From: Flavisphingomonas formosensis
GTDB taxonomy: Bacteria; Pseudomonadota; Alphaproteobacteria; Sphingomonadales; Sphingomonadaceae
Assembly (NCBI RefSeq): GCF_009755815.1
Contig: NZ_WRPK01000011.1
Location: forward strand, 1-64,000
DNA: 64,000 nt
Direction of reading: 5' to 3'
Positions within the stretch are counted from its first letter, which is position 1. Every line of letters starts with the position of its first letter. The notes under the pieces were generated by a model, which made no database searches, was not told the DNA's origin, and worked only from the letters and a program-made list of their open reading frames with translations. Shown piece by piece: positions 16,232 to 25,560 of the stretch. The position numbers and the translations under genes were made by a program.

Positions 16232-17101
16232 ATGATGGCGGATCAGGGCGGACGGGTGGCGATCGTCACCGGCGGCAGCCGCGGCGCGGGCAAGGGTGTG
16301 GCGGTGGCGCTCGGGCGCGAGGGCTATACCGTCTATGTCACCGGCCGCTCCAAGGCGGAGGGCGATGCGCCGCTGCCCGGCACCATCTTCAAGACCGCCG
16401 ACGAGGTGACCGAGGCGGGCGGCCGCGGCGTCGCGGTGGCGTGCGACCATGCCGACGATGCACAGGTCGAGGCGCTGTTCCGGCAGGTGGCGGACGAGAA
16501 TGGCGGGCGGCTGGACCTGCTCGTCAACAACGCCACCTTCATCCATGACGACCTGACCACCGCCAAGCCCTTCTGGGAAAAGCCGACCGACCTCGTGAAG
16601 ATCTACGATGTCGGGCTGCGCTCCTCCTACATCGCCAGCTGGCATGCCGCGCAGCTGATGGTGCCGCGCAAGGCGGGGCTGATTGCCTTCGTCTCCTCGC
16701 CCGGCGCGGCCTGCTACATGCATGGCCCGGCCTATGGCTCGCAAAAGGCGGCGCATGACAAGCTCGCCTTCGACATGGGCTTCGACCTCAGGCCGTTCGG
16801 TGTCTCGACGATCGCGCTGTGGCTGGGCGTGCTCAAGACCGAGCGGACCGAGATCGCACAGCGCGAGCATCCCGAGGAATATGAGAAGTTCAAGGGGATC
16901 GAGGAGCATCCGGAATTCACCGGCCGGATCATCCACGCGGTGGCGACGGCGCCCGATCTCGCCGAACTTTCGGGCCAGGCCTTCTACACGTCCGAGCTCG
17001 GCATCAAATATGGCGTGACCGATGTCGACGGGCGCCAGCCGATCGTATTCCGCGAGATGCTCGGCGGGCCGCTCGGCTGGAACAGCGGCGTGGTCTACTG
17101 A
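16232..17101 (+). CDS. SDR-family oxidoreductase (DHRS1-like)
   Basis: A 289-residue SDR. The cofactor loop is TGGSRGAGKG (13-22), LLVNNATF covers 97-103, catalytic Ser155/156 lies in AFVSSPGAA, and Y168-x3-K172 in AYGSQKAAHDK. The long C-terminal segment after the active site (GVLKTERTEIAQREHPEEYEKFKGIEEHPEF) is the mark of the DHRS1-like subgroup. A second ATG three bases later is equally possible. The gene is followed after 14 bp by another SDR on the same strand, so the two are probably co-transcribed. Confidence 0.92.
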   Translation: MMADQGGRVAIVTGGSRGAGKGVAVALGREGYTVYVTGRSKAEGDAPLPGTIFKTADEVTEAGGRGVAVACDHADDAQVEALFRQVADENGGRLDLLVNNATFIHDDLTTAKPFWEKPTDLVKIYDVGLRSSYIASWHAAQLMVPRKAGLIAFVSSPGAACYMHGPAYGSQKAAHDKLAFDMGFDLRPFGVSTIALWLGVLKTERTEIAQREHPEEYEKFKGIEEHPEFTGRIIHAVATAPDLAELSGQAFYTSELGIKYGVTDVDGRQPIVFREMLGGPLGWNSGVVY

Positions 17102-17115
17102 TCGGAGAGACTGTC

Positions 17116-17898
17116 ATGGCAAGGCTGGACGGCAAGGTCGCGCTGATCACCGGCGCGGCGAGCGGGATCGGTGCGGCGACCGCGCGGCTCTTCGCCACGG
17201 AAGGCGCGAAGGTGGTGCTCGCCGACGTCGCCGATGCGGGGCCGCTGGCGGCCGAGATCGGCGAGGCCGCGCTGGCGGTGACGCTCGACGTGCGGCAGCG
17301 CGATGCCTGGACGGTAGTCGTAGAGCAAGCGGTCGCGCATTTCGGGGGGCTCCACATCCTGGTCAACAATGCCGGGATCATGATCTACAATCTGATCGGC
17401 GATTATACGGAGGAGGAGATCCGCCGGGTGATCGACATCAACCTGATCGGCCCGATCTTCGGTGTCCAGGCGGCCGCGCCCGCCATCGAGGCGGCGGGCG
17501 GCGGCGCGATCGTCAACGTCTCCTCGGTCGACGGCCTCACCGTGCATAATGCGATGGCGCCCTATGCCGCCTCCAAATGGGGCGTGCGCGGCTTCACCAA
17601 GGTGGCCGCGCTGGAACTGACGCATCGCGGCATACGGGTGAATTCGGTGCATCCGGGCGGGGTGTTCACCGCACTCGCCAATCCCGACGGGAGCCTGCGG
17701 AAATCCGATCTCGACAAGAATCTTGCACATAACCCGATCCAACGCCTCGCCTTCCCGGAGGAAGTCGCTGCGGCCATCCTGTTCCTCGCCGGGCCGGAGA
17801 GCAGCTACAGCACCGGATCGGAGGTCACCGTCGACGGCGGCATGACCGCGGGCCAATATTTCGATTTCCTGCCGGGTACCCCGCCGGCGCTGGGCTAA
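17116..17898 (+). CDS. SDR-family oxidoreductase (3-alpha/20-beta-HSD-like)
   Basis: A 260-residue classical SDR. ITGAASGIGAATA gives the NAD(P) loop at 12-19, NNAG is near 84-87, NVSSVDG holds the catalytic serine and YAASK is at 150-154. The C-terminal EVTVDGGMTAGQ is standard. The sequence resembles 3-alpha- or 20-beta-hydroxysteroid and cyclohexanol dehydrogenases, which oxidise ring alcohols with NAD. It sits 14 bp behind the DHRS1-like gene. Substrate cannot be fixed. Confidence 0.93.
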   Translation: MARLDGKVALITGAASGIGAATARLFATEGAKVVLADVADAGPLAAEIGEAALAVTLDVRQRDAWTVVVEQAVAHFGGLHILVNNAGIMIYNLIGDYTEEEIRRVIDINLIGPIFGVQAAAPAIEAAGGGAIVNVSSVDGLTVHNAMAPYAASKWGVRGFTKVAALELTHRGIRVNSVHPGGVFTALANPDGSLRKSDLDKNLAHNPIQRLAFPEEVAAAILFLAGPESSYSTGSEVTVDGGMTAGQYFDFLPGTPPALG

Positions 17899-17914
17899 GG
17901 GCTTTCGCCAACCC

Positions 17915-17938
17915 CGTTCGTGTCGAGCGAAGTCGAGA
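17915..17938. repeat. Family C palindromic repeat, half copy
   Basis: CGTTCGTGTCGAGCGAAGTCGAG matches the outer arm of the complete family C element at 1950-2064 (GTTGGTCTCGAGCGAAGTCGAG). No partner arm is nearby; a family B element follows at 17981. Confidence 0.65.
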
Positions 17939-17980
17939 AGCCTCGCCTTATACCGACATGCAGTGATCCTGACCTATCGC

Positions 17981-18072
17981 CGTTTGGGCTGAGCTTGTCG
18001 AAGCCCTCCCTTCTACTTTGTCGAGCGATGGAAAGAAGAGAAGGGAGCACTTCGACAAGCTCAGTGCAAACG
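17981..18072. repeat. Family B palindromic repeat, complete (copy B1)
   Basis: Inverted arms. On the left are CGTTTGGGCTGAGCTTGTCG and AAGCCCTCCCTTCT; on the right, AGAAGGGAGCACTTCGACAA and GCTCAGTGCAAACG. The second copy is at 30434-30534. The element lies between convergent genes. Confidence 0.88.
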
Positions 18073-18093
18073 GGTTGGGAATCCACTACTGGA

Positions 18094-19161
18094 TTAGCCC
18101 CGCCACCGCGGCTGCGGCAGGTCGATCGCGGTGAGCAGCCCCGCGGGCGCCTCCACCACCGGCCGCAGCGCATTCACCGCCGCCATCGCCGTCGCGGTGC
18201 CGGAGGTGTTGGCGCCGCGCGCGGGCGTGCCGGGCGCGAAGCTCGGGCGCGTCTCGAAGGTGCAGCGCAGCGCCGGATTTCCCTCGATCGTCACCGTCCA
18301 GCGCACGTCGCCTTCCATCTCGCCGGTCTGCGGCCAGCCTTCGCCGAGATCGAAGGCGACGATCCAATAGGTCTGCTGCACGATCCGCTCGACGCCGGCC
18401 ACGACCCCCGCCCAGCGCCAGCGCTGGCCGGCGATGGTGCCCGCCTCGATCCGGCCTGCGCCGATGTCGAAGCCTTGCGCGGCGGTGACGAACTCGCGGG
18501 TCTGGCGCACCTCGTCCAGCGCGAGGCCGAGCCCGTGGGCGAGCGAGGCGACCGAGGCGGCGAAGAAATCGGTCATCACGCTCATGTCGGCGACGCGGCC
18601 GGCGGCGATGTCCTCGGGCGTCTTGGCGAAGCCCATCACGTCGAACAGCATCGGCGGCGAGGGATAGGTGGAGCAGTCGGCATATTCGGTGATCGTCACC
18701 GTCTCCCATTCGCGGCTGAGCAGCGAGAGGGTGAGCGGCAATATCTCGTCGACGAAGCCGGGATTGACGCCGGAGACGTAGAAGCTGCTGCCCCCGGCCG
18801 CGCAGGCGGCGCGCAGCTTCGCGTCGGCCTCCGGCTTGTTCCAGGCCGGGTACATGAAGCCCGCCGTGGTGATGACGTTCTTGCCCGAGGCGAGAAAGGC
18901 GCAGATGGCGTCCAGATCGGGCACCAGCAGCATGTAGAGCACCGCATCCGTCGGCGTGGCGACGAGCGTAGCGACGTCGCGTGTCGCGATCACGCCACAA
19001 TCGGGCGCGCCGACGAAGCTGGCGGCATCCCGGCCGGCATTCTCCGCGCTATGGACGAGCAGGCCGGCCAGGGTGAGGTCGGGCCGTTCGAGGATCGCGC
19101 CGAGCGCTTCCTTGCCGGCGATGCCGGTGCCGCACTGGATGATCTTCAAGGGTGCCGGCAT
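18094..19161 (-). CDS. NAD(P)H-dependent amine dehydrogenase / dihydrodipicolinate-reductase-fold protein
   Basis: A 355-residue protein with a Rossmann start (KIIQCGTGIAGKEALGAI, residues 6-23), TDAVLYML near 91 and NVITTAGFMYP near 123-133. It resembles the 2,4-diaminopentanoate dehydrogenase group, now known to include reductive-amination enzymes, and mycobacterial DapB-like proteins. It lacks the lysine-biosynthesis DapB substrate motif. It is divergent from the amidase at 19195 by 33 bp, so the two share a promoter region and perhaps a nitrogen-containing substrate. Confidence 0.82.
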   Translation of the reverse strand: MPAPLKIIQCGTGIAGKEALGAILERPDLTLAGLLVHSAENAGRDAASFVGAPDCGVIATRDVATLVATPTDAVLYMLLVPDLDAICAFLASGKNVITTAGFMYPAWNKPEADAKLRAACAAGGSSFYVSGVNPGFVDEILPLTLSLLSREWETVTITEYADCSTYPSPPMLFDVMGFAKTPEDIAAGRVADMSVMTDFFAASVASLAHGLGLALDEVRQTREFVTAAQGFDIGAGRIEAGTIAGQRWRWAGVVAGVERIVQQTYWIVAFDLGEGWPQTGEMEGDVRWTVTIEGNPALRCTFETRPSFAPGTPARGANTSGTATAMAAVNALRPVVEAPAGLLTAIDLPQPRWRG

Positions 19162-19194
19162 GGCTGGCTTCCTTCAGCGAGAGGGTAGAAAAAC

Positions 19195-20583
19195 ATGGCG
19201 ATCGAAGAGCTTACGCTGGCCGAGGCGGCCCGGCTGATGGAGGCGGGGGAGACCAGCGCGAGCGAGCTCACCGAACAGGCGCTGGCCCGCATCGACGCGC
19301 TCGACGCGCAGCTGAAGGCGCACACCCATGTGCTGCGCGAGAGCGCCCGTGCCGAGGCGCGGCGCGCCGACGAAGAGCGCGCGGCCGGGCGCTCGCGCGG
19401 TCCGCTGCACGGCATTCCGGTCGGCATCAAGGATCTGATCGACATCGCCGGTTATCGCACCGGCGCGGGCATGACGGTGCGGGAGGGCCATCGCGCCGGC
19501 GAGGACGCGACTGTGGTCCGCCGGCTGCGCGAGGCGGGCGCGGTGATCGTCGGCAAGCAGCAGCTCTCCGAAGGCGCGACCGCCGAGCATCACCCGGCGA
19601 TCGATCCGCCGCGCAATCCCTGGTCGCCCGATCATTGGACGGGCATCTCCTCCTCGGGCACCGGCGTGGCGGTGTCGGCCGGCTATTGCTTCGCCGCGCT
19701 CGGCACCGACACCGGCGGGTCGGTGCGCTTTCCGGCCGCGGCCTGCGGCATCACCGGCTTCAAGCCCAGCTATGGCCGGGTGAGCCGCGCCGGGCTGGTG
19801 CCGCTCAGCCAGAGCTTCGACCATATCGGCCCGCTCGCCCGCACCGCCGAGGATGCCGAGCTGGTTCTCGCCGTGCTGGCCGGGCGCGACGAGGCGGATC
19901 CGACCAGCCTCGCCGATCCCTTCGTGCCGCAGTCCGCCGAGATTGCCGGCATGCGCATCGGCGTGGATCCGCGCTGGTGCCGCGAGCGTATCGAACCCTC
20001 CGTCGCCGCTGCGCTGGCGGAGGCTGAGGAGGTGTTCCGTGAGCTCGGCGCCGAGATCGTCGAGGTGGACTTCCCGTCGACTCGGGAGGTGATGTCGATC
20101 GGCATCGCACTGATGCTGGCCGAGCAGATCCTCAACCACCGCGAGACCTGGCCGTCGCGCCGCGCCGACTATGGCCCGGCGCTGGCGGCGAACCTCGACG
20201 CCGCACCGATGCTCACCGCCGAGACGGTGACCCTCGCCGGCCTCGCGCGCGATGCCTTCCGCGGCTCGGTGGAGGCGATGTTCGTCGGGGTGGACCTGTT
20301 CCTGTGCCCGGTGATGCCGATCGCGGTGCCGAGCCTCGCGCGGATGCAGGAACTGCTCGGCGACATGATGACCTTCGGCGATCGCGTCGCCCGCTACACC
20401 ATCCCGTTCGACGCCTCGGGCAGTCCCGCGATCAGCCTGCCCGCCGGCTTCGACGAGGCCGGGCTGCCGTCCAGCGTCCAGCTCGTCGGCCCGATGCGCG
20501 GCGACGCGCGCGTGCTCGCGGCGGCCAAGGCCTATCAGAGCATCACCGGCTGGCATCTGCGGCGGCCGGCGCTCCGACCCTGA
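19195..20583 (+). CDS. Amidase signature family protein
   Basis: A 462-residue amidase with the Ser-cisSer-Lys triad. The lysine is K79 in GIPVGIKDLID, the cis-serine lies in GISSSGTG (150-156), and the nucleophile is S176 in GTDTGGSVRFPAAACG. The oxyanion-loop glycines are present. It hydrolyses carboxamides to acid plus ammonia or amine; indoleacetamide, aryl amides and Glu-tRNA are the known substrate types. With no gatB beside it, tRNA amidation is unlikely. It is divergent from an amine-dehydrogenase-like gene. Confidence 0.93.
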   Translation: MAIEELTLAEAARLMEAGETSASELTEQALARIDALDAQLKAHTHVLRESARAEARRADEERAAGRSRGPLHGIPVGIKDLIDIAGYRTGAGMTVREGHRAGEDATVVRRLREAGAVIVGKQQLSEGATAEHHPAIDPPRNPWSPDHWTGISSSGTGVAVSAGYCFAALGTDTGGSVRFPAAACGITGFKPSYGRVSRAGLVPLSQSFDHIGPLARTAEDAELVLAVLAGRDEADPTSLADPFVPQSAEIAGMRIGVDPRWCRERIEPSVAAALAEAEEVFRELGAEIVEVDFPSTREVMSIGIALMLAEQILNHRETWPSRRADYGPALAANLDAAPMLTAETVTLAGLARDAFRGSVEAMFVGVDLFLCPVMPIAVPSLARMQELLGDMMTFGDRVARYTIPFDASGSPAISLPAGFDEAGLPSSVQLVGPMRGDARVLAAAKAYQSITGWHLRRPALRP

Positions 20584-20589
20584 CGGAGC

Positions 20590-21318
20590 CTAGCACAGCT
20601 CCGGCCGTGTCGCGGCCTCCAGCCCGCCATCCGCGAAGACGAGCTGTCCGCTCATATAGCTGTTCGCCTCGCTCGCCAGGAAGGCGAACAGCTCGGCCAG
20701 TTCGCGCGGGCGGGCGATGCGGCCCATCGGGATGGTGGCGATCATCGCCGGCACCTGGGGATTCTCCATGGACGCCGCCTGCATCGGCGTCTCGACGAGG
20801 CCGGGGCACACCGCGTTGAGCAGGATGCCGGCGCGCGCCCATATCGGTGCGACGCGGCGGACCCAATGGCCGATGGCGCGCTTGCTCACCGCATAGCCGG
20901 TGCCGTCGAGCCGGTCCTCCACATCCTCGCCGCGATCGATCGCCTCGGCGAGGCCGGTCGGCGCGCCGATCGCAACCGCCAGCGAGGCGGTGACCACCGC
21001 CCGCGGCGCGGGCGACCTGGCCAGCAACGGACGCAATCCCTCGAGCGTCCGGATCGCGCCATGATAGTTCACCGCGATACAGAGCGCGTCCGGCTGGAGC
21101 ACGCCGGCATTGGCGATCACCGCGTCGACGCCATCCGGGGCGAGCATGGTCACGGCCTCCACCATCGCCGCACAGCCTTCCGCCGTGGAGAGATCAGCGG
21201 TCACCTCGGCGCCCTTGAGGTCGACCCCGATCACCCGCTCGCCGCGCTCGCGCAGCAGGTCGGCGATGGCGCGTCCGATTCCCGACGCGCTGCCCGTCAC
21301 CACCGTCGTGCGTGCCAT
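20590..21318 (-). CDS. SDR-family oxidoreductase (3-alpha-HSD/carbonyl-reductase-like)
   Basis: A 242-residue SDR with VTGSASGIGRAIA at 7-19, ANAG near 69-72, the catalytic serine in VVTASLAVAIG and YAVSKRAIGHW (Y142, K146). An insertion between the serine and tyrosine (APTGLAEAIDRGEDVEDRLDGTG) is typical of the Comamonas 3-alpha-hydroxysteroid dehydrogenase type. That fits a steroid or terpenoid ring-alcohol substrate. It is convergent with the amidase gene, with 6 bp between the stops. Confidence 0.9.
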   Translation of the reverse strand: MARTTVVTGSASGIGRAIADLLRERGERVIGVDLKGAEVTADLSTAEGCAAMVEAVTMLAPDGVDAVIANAGVLQPDALCIAVNYHGAIRTLEGLRPLLARSPAPRAVVTASLAVAIGAPTGLAEAIDRGEDVEDRLDGTGYAVSKRAIGHWVRRVAPIWARAGILLNAVCPGLVETPMQAASMENPQVPAMIATIPMGRIARPRELAELFAFLASEANSYMSGQLVFADGGLEAATRPELC

Positions 21319-21790
21319 GCTTTCCTCTCCCCTCTCTCACGGAGGCGATGATCCACGCTCCATCTGGGCTAAATCGTTCCGAAGCTCCCTTCGCGTCGCG
21401 GCCGACCAGCGCCTTCACACAGGCATGGCCATCCTCCGCGCAGTCGGAGAAGCCGGCGATTTCCGGCTGCTAATGGGTGTAGGGATCCACACCGCCATCG
21501 AGGCGGCGGAAGCGCCGCGACGACCAATATGTCGGTCTGCACCCTGTCCATTCAGTCTCCCCGCATGTGCGCCGGGAGCGCGGAGAGAGCTTTCCTTCTT
21601 CTCCCTTCGTCATCCCGGACTTGATCCGGGATCCATTCGCCGCAGAGTCGCCGATAAGACGATACGCTGCGGCAAAATGGATCCTGACTTTCGTCAGGAT
21701 GACGGAGGAAGGGGAACCCCTCCCGCGCGCCCAAGCCCATGCGGACAGATTAGCGGCACGAGGCGGTGGAAAGCCCCGTACCAGGCTTTG
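21319..21790. other. 472-bp gap with family D repeat, no gene supported
   Basis: It lies between two minus-strand genes. The right part holds the family D element at 21608-21705. The left part (about 21340-21560) has reading-frame-like composition on the minus strand, interrupted by a stop. It may be a relic, but I cannot name it. Confidence 0.5.
21608..21705. repeat. Family D palindromic repeat, complete (copy D1)
   Basis: The left arm is CGTCATCCCGGACTTGATCC followed by GGGATCCATT. The right arm is AATGGATCCTGACTTTCGTC followed by AGGATGACGG. The arms pair through ATCCATT/AATGGAT and CGTCATCC/GGATGACG, and each arm has its own inner hairpin. Other copies are at 27316, 30629 and 25511. Confidence 0.88.
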
Positions 21791-22828
21791 TCACGCGGCT
21801 TTTTCTTGTTCCTTGATCATGTCGAGGGCGACGTCGACGATCATGTCCTCCTGTCCGCCGACCATCTTGCGCCGGCCGAGCTCGACCAGGATGGTGCGGG
21901 TGTCGAGGCCGTAATCGGCCGCCGCCTTCTCGGCATGGCGCAGGAAGGAGGAGTAGACGCCGGCATAGCCGAGCGCGAGCGTCTCGCGGTCGACGCGGAC
22001 CGGGCGGTCCTGCAGCGGGCGGACGAGATCCTCGGCCGCGTCCATCAGCGCCATGACGTCGCAGCCATGGTTCCAGCCCTTGCGGTCCGCGGCGGCGATG
22101 AACACCTCCAGCGGCGCATTGCCCGCGCCCGCGCCCATGCCGGCGAGGCTGGCGTCGATGCGCACCGCGCCTTCCTGCGCGGCGACGATCGAGTTGGCGA
22201 CGCCGAGCGAGAGATTGTGGTGGGCGTGGATGCCGCGCTGCGTCTCGGGCTTCAGCACCTTGTCATAGGCGCGCAGCCGATCGCGCACCCCGTCCATGTC
22301 CAGCGCGCCGCCGCTATCGGTCACATAGACGCACTGCGCGCCATAGCTTTCCATCAGCACGGCCTGCTGGGCCAGCGCCTCGGGCTCGATCATGTGGCTC
22401 ATCATCAGGAAGCCCGACACGTCCATGCCGAGATCGCGGGCGATGCCGATATGCTGCTTCGAGACGTCGGCCTCGGTGCAGTGGGTCGCGACGCGCACCG
22501 AGCGCACGCCGAGGTCATAGGCGCGCTTCAGCTCCTCGACCGTGCCGACGCCCGGCAGGATGAGGGTGGTCAGCACCGACTTCTTGAGCACCGAGGCGAC
22601 CGCCTCCAGCCACTCCCAGTCGGTATGCGCGCCGAAACCGTAGTTGAAGCTCGCGCCCGAAAGGCCGTCGCCATGCGCGACCTCGATCGCATCCACGCCG
22701 GCCTCGTCGAGCGCCTTGGCGATCGCGGCGACATGATCGGTGCCGTACATGTGGCGGATGGCATGCATGCCATCGCGCAGGGTCACGTCCTGGATGTACA
22801 GCTTCTGGGTGTTGACGTCGAAGCTCAT
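21791..22828 (-). CDS. dmpG: 4-hydroxy-2-oxovalerate aldolase
   Basis: A 345-residue class II aldolase of the DRE-TIM family. It begins with the metal/substrate strand [17 protein letters not shown] (R18, D19, H22) and has the metal histidine pair in [15 protein letters not shown]. It cleaves 4-hydroxy-2-oxo acids to pyruvate plus an aldehyde that is channelled to the partner dehydrogenase. The ATG at 22828 overlaps the dehydrogenase stop (ATGA), giving the translational coupling expected of this two-enzyme complex. Long upstream extension of the frame is overlap only. Third gene of the operon starting at 24580. Confidence 0.96.
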   Translation of the reverse strand: MSFDVNTQKLYIQDVTLRDGMHAIRHMYGTDHVAAIAKALDEAGVDAIEVAHGDGLSGASFNYGFGAHTDWEWLEAVASVLKKSVLTTLILPGVGTVEELKRAYDLGVRSVRVATHCTEADVSKQHIGIARDLGMDVSGFLMMSHMIEPEALAQQAVLMESYGAQCVYVTDSGGALDMDGVRDRLRAYDKVLKPETQRGIHAHHNLSLGVANSIVAAQEGAVRIDASLAGMGAGAGNAPLEVFIAAADRKGWNHGCDVMALMDAAEDLVRPLQDRPVRVDRETLALGYAGVYSSFLRHAEKAAADYGLDTRTILVELGRRKMVGGQEDMIVDVALDMIKEQEKAA

Positions 22829-23769
22829 GCGGCCACCTTCTGCTTTTCGAGGATCTTCTTGGCGAGCAGCTCGCCCGTCGCCTTGGCGGCGGCGGTCATG
22901 ATGTCGAGATTGCCCGAATAGCTGGGGAGATAGTCGCCGGCGCCTTCCACCTCGAGGAAGATCGAGGTCTTGATGCCGGTGAATTCGCCGCGGCCGGGGA
23001 TCTTCAGCCGGTTGTTGTCGCCATAGCGCTCGAACTGCACTTCCTGCTTGAGGCGGTAGCCGGGCACATATTCCTGCACCTTGGCGACCATCGCCTTCAC
23101 CGAGGCGCGGATCGCTTCTTCGTCCGCGCCCTCGGAGAGGGTGAAGACGGTGTCGCGCATGATCATCGGCGGCTCGGCCGGGTTCAGGATGATGATCGCC
23201 TTGCCCTTCTCGGCGCCGCCTACCTTCTCGATCGCGTTCGCGGTCGTGCGGGTGAACTCGTCGATATTGGCGCGCGTGCCGGGGCCGGCGGAGCGCGACG
23301 AGACCGACGCGACGATCTCGGCATAATGGACCTTCGCCACCTGGCTGACCGCGGCGACCATCGGGATCGTCGCCTGGCCGCCGCACGTCACCATGTTGAC
23401 GTTGGGCTGGTCGAGATGATCCTCCATGTTCACCGGCGGGATGGTGAAGGGGCCGATCGCGGCGGGGGTCAGGTCCACCACCTGCTTGCCGTCGGCGCGC
23501 AGCGCCTCGTCATGCACCTTGTGCGCATAGGCCGAGGTCGCGTCGAACACGATGCCGATCTCTGGGTAGGAAGCGAGCTTCTTCAGCCCCTCTATCCCCT
23601 CATGCGTCGTCTCGATGCCGCGCTCGCGCGCCATCGCCAGGCCCTCGGACGCCGGATCGATGCCGACGACCGCCACCAGCTCCATATTCTGCGGATATTT
23701 CACCATCTTGATCATCAGGTCGGTGCCGATGTTGCCCGAACCGATGATCGCTGCCTTCACTTTAGCCAT
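22825..23769 (-). CDS. Acetaldehyde dehydrogenase (acylating)
   Basis: A 314-residue enzyme that converts acetaldehyde or a longer aldehyde, NAD and CoA to acyl-CoA. The Rossmann start [16 protein letters not shown] is at 4-19 and the thiohemiacetal cysteine is C129 in [14 protein letters not shown]. The ATG at 23769 is chosen over an upstream in-frame one because it begins the conserved [13 protein letters not shown]. It lies between the hydratase (10 bp upstream) and the aldolase (4-bp overlap), the standard lower meta-cleavage order. Confidence 0.96.
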   Translation of the reverse strand: MAKVKAAIIGSGNIGTDLMIKMVKYPQNMELVAVVGIDPASEGLAMARERGIETTHEGIEGLKKLASYPEIGIVFDATSAYAHKVHDEALRADGKQVVDLTPAAIGPFTIPPVNMEDHLDQPNVNMVTCGGQATIPMVAAVSQVAKVHYAEIVASVSSRSAGPGTRANIDEFTRTTANAIEKVGGAEKGKAIIILNPAEPPMIMRDTVFTLSEGADEEAIRASVKAMVAKVQEYVPGYRLKQEVQFERYGDNNRLKIPGRGEFTGIKTSIFLEVEGAGDYLPSYSGNLDIMTAAAKATGELLAKKILEKQKVAA

Positions 23770-23779
23770 GCTGTATCCT

Positions 23780-24580
23780 TCAAACGAAGCGGGCGGCGCA
23801 GCGCCCGATGCCATGGAGTTCCATCTCGAAAACGTCGCCCGCGACGGCCGGCGCCAGCGGCACCAGCGAGCCCGACAGGATCACGTCGCCCGCATCCAGC
23901 GTGACGCCATAGGCGCCCAGCGTGTTGGCGAGCCACGCCACCGCCTCGGCCGGCGAGCCCTGCACTGCCGAGCCATAGCCTTCGGACAGCGGCTGGCCGT
24001 TCTTGGTGACGGTGACGTGGAGCGCCGGCAGGTCGTGCGCGCGCGGATCGGCCCGCGCCTCGCCGATCACGAACACGCCGCAGGAGGCGTTGTCGGCGAC
24101 GGTGTCGACGATGCCGATCTTCCAGTCCGCGATGCGCGAATCGACGATTTCGAAGCAGGGCGCGATGCTCTCGGTCGCGGCGATCACCTGTTCGGCGGTG
24201 ACGCCCGGTCCCTTCAGCCCGTCGCGCAGGATGAAGGCGATCTCGGCCTCGGCGCGCGGCTGGATCAGCCCGGTCTCGGCGATGTCGATCGTCTCGTTCT
24301 GGATCCACATCCGGTCGGTCAGGAAGCCGAAGTCGGGCTGGTGTACGCCCAGCATGTCCTGCACCGCCTTGGAGGTGACGCCGATCTTCTTGCCGACGAC
24401 GCGCTCGCCGTCCGCCTTGCGCCGTTCCAATATGCCGAGCGAGATCGCATAGGCGTCGTTGATGGTGAGCGTCGCATCACGTCCCATCAGCGGCGTCACG
24501 GTCCGCCCGTCGCGCAACGCCTCGTACAGCTCGGTGGCATAGCCGTCGGTTCGCGATGATGTGGTGGTGTCGGAAGTCAT
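23780..24580 (-). CDS. 2-keto-4-pentenoate hydratase
   Basis: A 266-residue hydratase of the FAH-related HpcG/MhpD fold. [19 protein letters not shown] is at about 61-79. [10 protein letters not shown] gives the metal-binding Glu-x-Glu near 110, and [13 protein letters not shown] closes the site. It adds water to 2-hydroxypenta-2,4-dienoate or an alkyl analogue to give the 4-hydroxy-2-oxo acid used by the aldolase. First gene of the trio; it is divergent from the IclR gene, which probably controls it. Confidence 0.95.
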   Translation of the reverse strand: MTSDTTTSSRTDGYATELYEALRDGRTVTPLMGRDATLTINDAYAISLGILERRKADGERVVGKKIGVTSKAVQDMLGVHQPDFGFLTDRMWIQNETIDIAETGLIQPRAEAEIAFILRDGLKGPGVTAEQVIAATESIAPCFEIVDSRIADWKIGIVDTVADNASCGVFVIGEARADPRAHDLPALHVTVTKNGQPLSEGYGSAVQGSPAEAVAWLANTLGAYGVTLDAGDVILSGSLVPLAPAVAGDVFEMELHGIGRCAARFV

Positions 24581-24749
24581 CTGCCGTTCATATCCTCCGC
24601 CAGGCTGTCGCCCGACAGCCGATCTTGCCCGTCCCGATCGGCGGCACGGGTCCAGCGCCGGAGTCGGGTTGAGGCCCTTGAATTAGGCCCCGGCCTGCCG
24701 ACATGCAAAATGCGATTGCGGATGAATTCCCATCAGATGAGAATTGGAC
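24581..24749. promoter_or_regulatory. Divergent promoter, meta-cleavage operon / IclR gene
   Basis: This 169-bp gap must hold both promoters. The symmetrical sequence GAATTC...GAATT at 24724-24745 (AATTC and GAATT arms 11 bp apart) lies just before the regulator start and is a candidate IclR site. The rest shows no strong symmetry. Confidence 0.4.
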
Positions 24750-25502
24750 ATGGCTGCCGATTCCCTGCTCGCGCTTCGGGCGCTGTCCATCCTGGAAGCG
24801 GTGGCGGCCGGACGGCACTCGCTCCCTGCGATCGCCGCCGAGACCGGCCTGCCCACTTCCACTGTGCACCGCATCCTGCTCTCGCTGGTCGGCCGTGGCT
24901 ATCTCGTGGCGCCGGCGCGGGGCCATTATCATTTCGGCCCCGCGGCGCTCCGCATCGCCGGGAGCGTGTCCTGGCGGGACATGCTGATCGACATCGGCCG
25001 GCCGGCCGTCGCGCGCCTCGCGCGTTCCGCCCGCGCCCACGCCCATATGGGCCTGCTGGAGCAGGGCATGGTGACCTATATCGTCAAGCAGCCCTATGGC
25101 CGCGGCGCCATCCCGTCGGTGGAGGGCACCCAGCTCGAGGCCTATTGCACGGGGATCGGCAAGGTGCTGCTCGCCCATGATGCCGATGGCTCGGCGGAAA
25201 GCGCGCTGCGCGGGCCCTTCGTGGCGCTGACCCCGAACACCATCACCACCGAAGCCGCGCTGGCGGCGGAGCTCGCCCTCATCCGCGAGCGCGGCTGGGC
25301 GATCGACGACGAGGAACTGATCCCCGGCCTGCGCTGCATCGCCGTCCCGGTGCATCACGGCAATGCGCAGCAGCCGCTCTTCGCCCTGTCGCTCAGCTTC
25401 TCGGCAGCGAAGACCTCGATCGAGGCGCTGGAGGATCAGCTGCCACGGCTGTTCGCCGCGGCGGCTGAGATAAGCGGTCAGCTGGGGGTGGGTGGGGGAT
25501 AG
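24750..25502 (+). CDS. IclR-family transcriptional regulator
   Basis: A 250-residue regulator. The winged helix-turn-helix covers residues 5-65 (ALSILEAVAAGRHSLPAIAAETGLPTSTVHRILLSLVGRGYL). The C-terminal effector domain contains MGLLEQGMVTYIVKQ and LEAYCTGIGKVLLAHDA, the glycine-rich ligand pocket of IclR proteins. A TTG six bases upstream is an alternative start. Divergence from the hydratase operon points to local control by an aromatic or steroid-derived acid. Confidence 0.92.
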   Translation: MAADSLLALRALSILEAVAAGRHSLPAIAAETGLPTSTVHRILLSLVGRGYLVAPARGHYHFGPAALRIAGSVSWRDMLIDIGRPAVARLARSARAHAHMGLLEQGMVTYIVKQPYGRGAIPSVEGTQLEAYCTGIGKVLLAHDADGSAESALRGPFVALTPNTITTEAALAAELALIRERGWAIDDEELIPGLRCIAVPVHHGNAQQPLFALSLSFSAAKTSIEALEDQLPRLFAAAAEISGQLGVGGG

Positions 25503-25510
25503 CACCTCTT

Positions 25511-25527
25511 TTCGTCAGCATGACGGT
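25511..25527. repeat. Family D repeat fragment
   Basis: TTCGTCAGCATGACGG matches the inner end of the family D right arm (TTCGTCAGGATGACGG). It lies between the convergent IclR and flavoprotein genes. Confidence 0.6.
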
Positions 25528-25560
25528 GGAGGCGGCGTGGTCGGAGGTCTTGCTCCAACC

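Noticed and set aside
21194-21418. Minus-strand frame before the SDR
   Set aside because: It overlaps the SDR gene in another frame, and the upstream continuation contains a stop and has no recognisable family.
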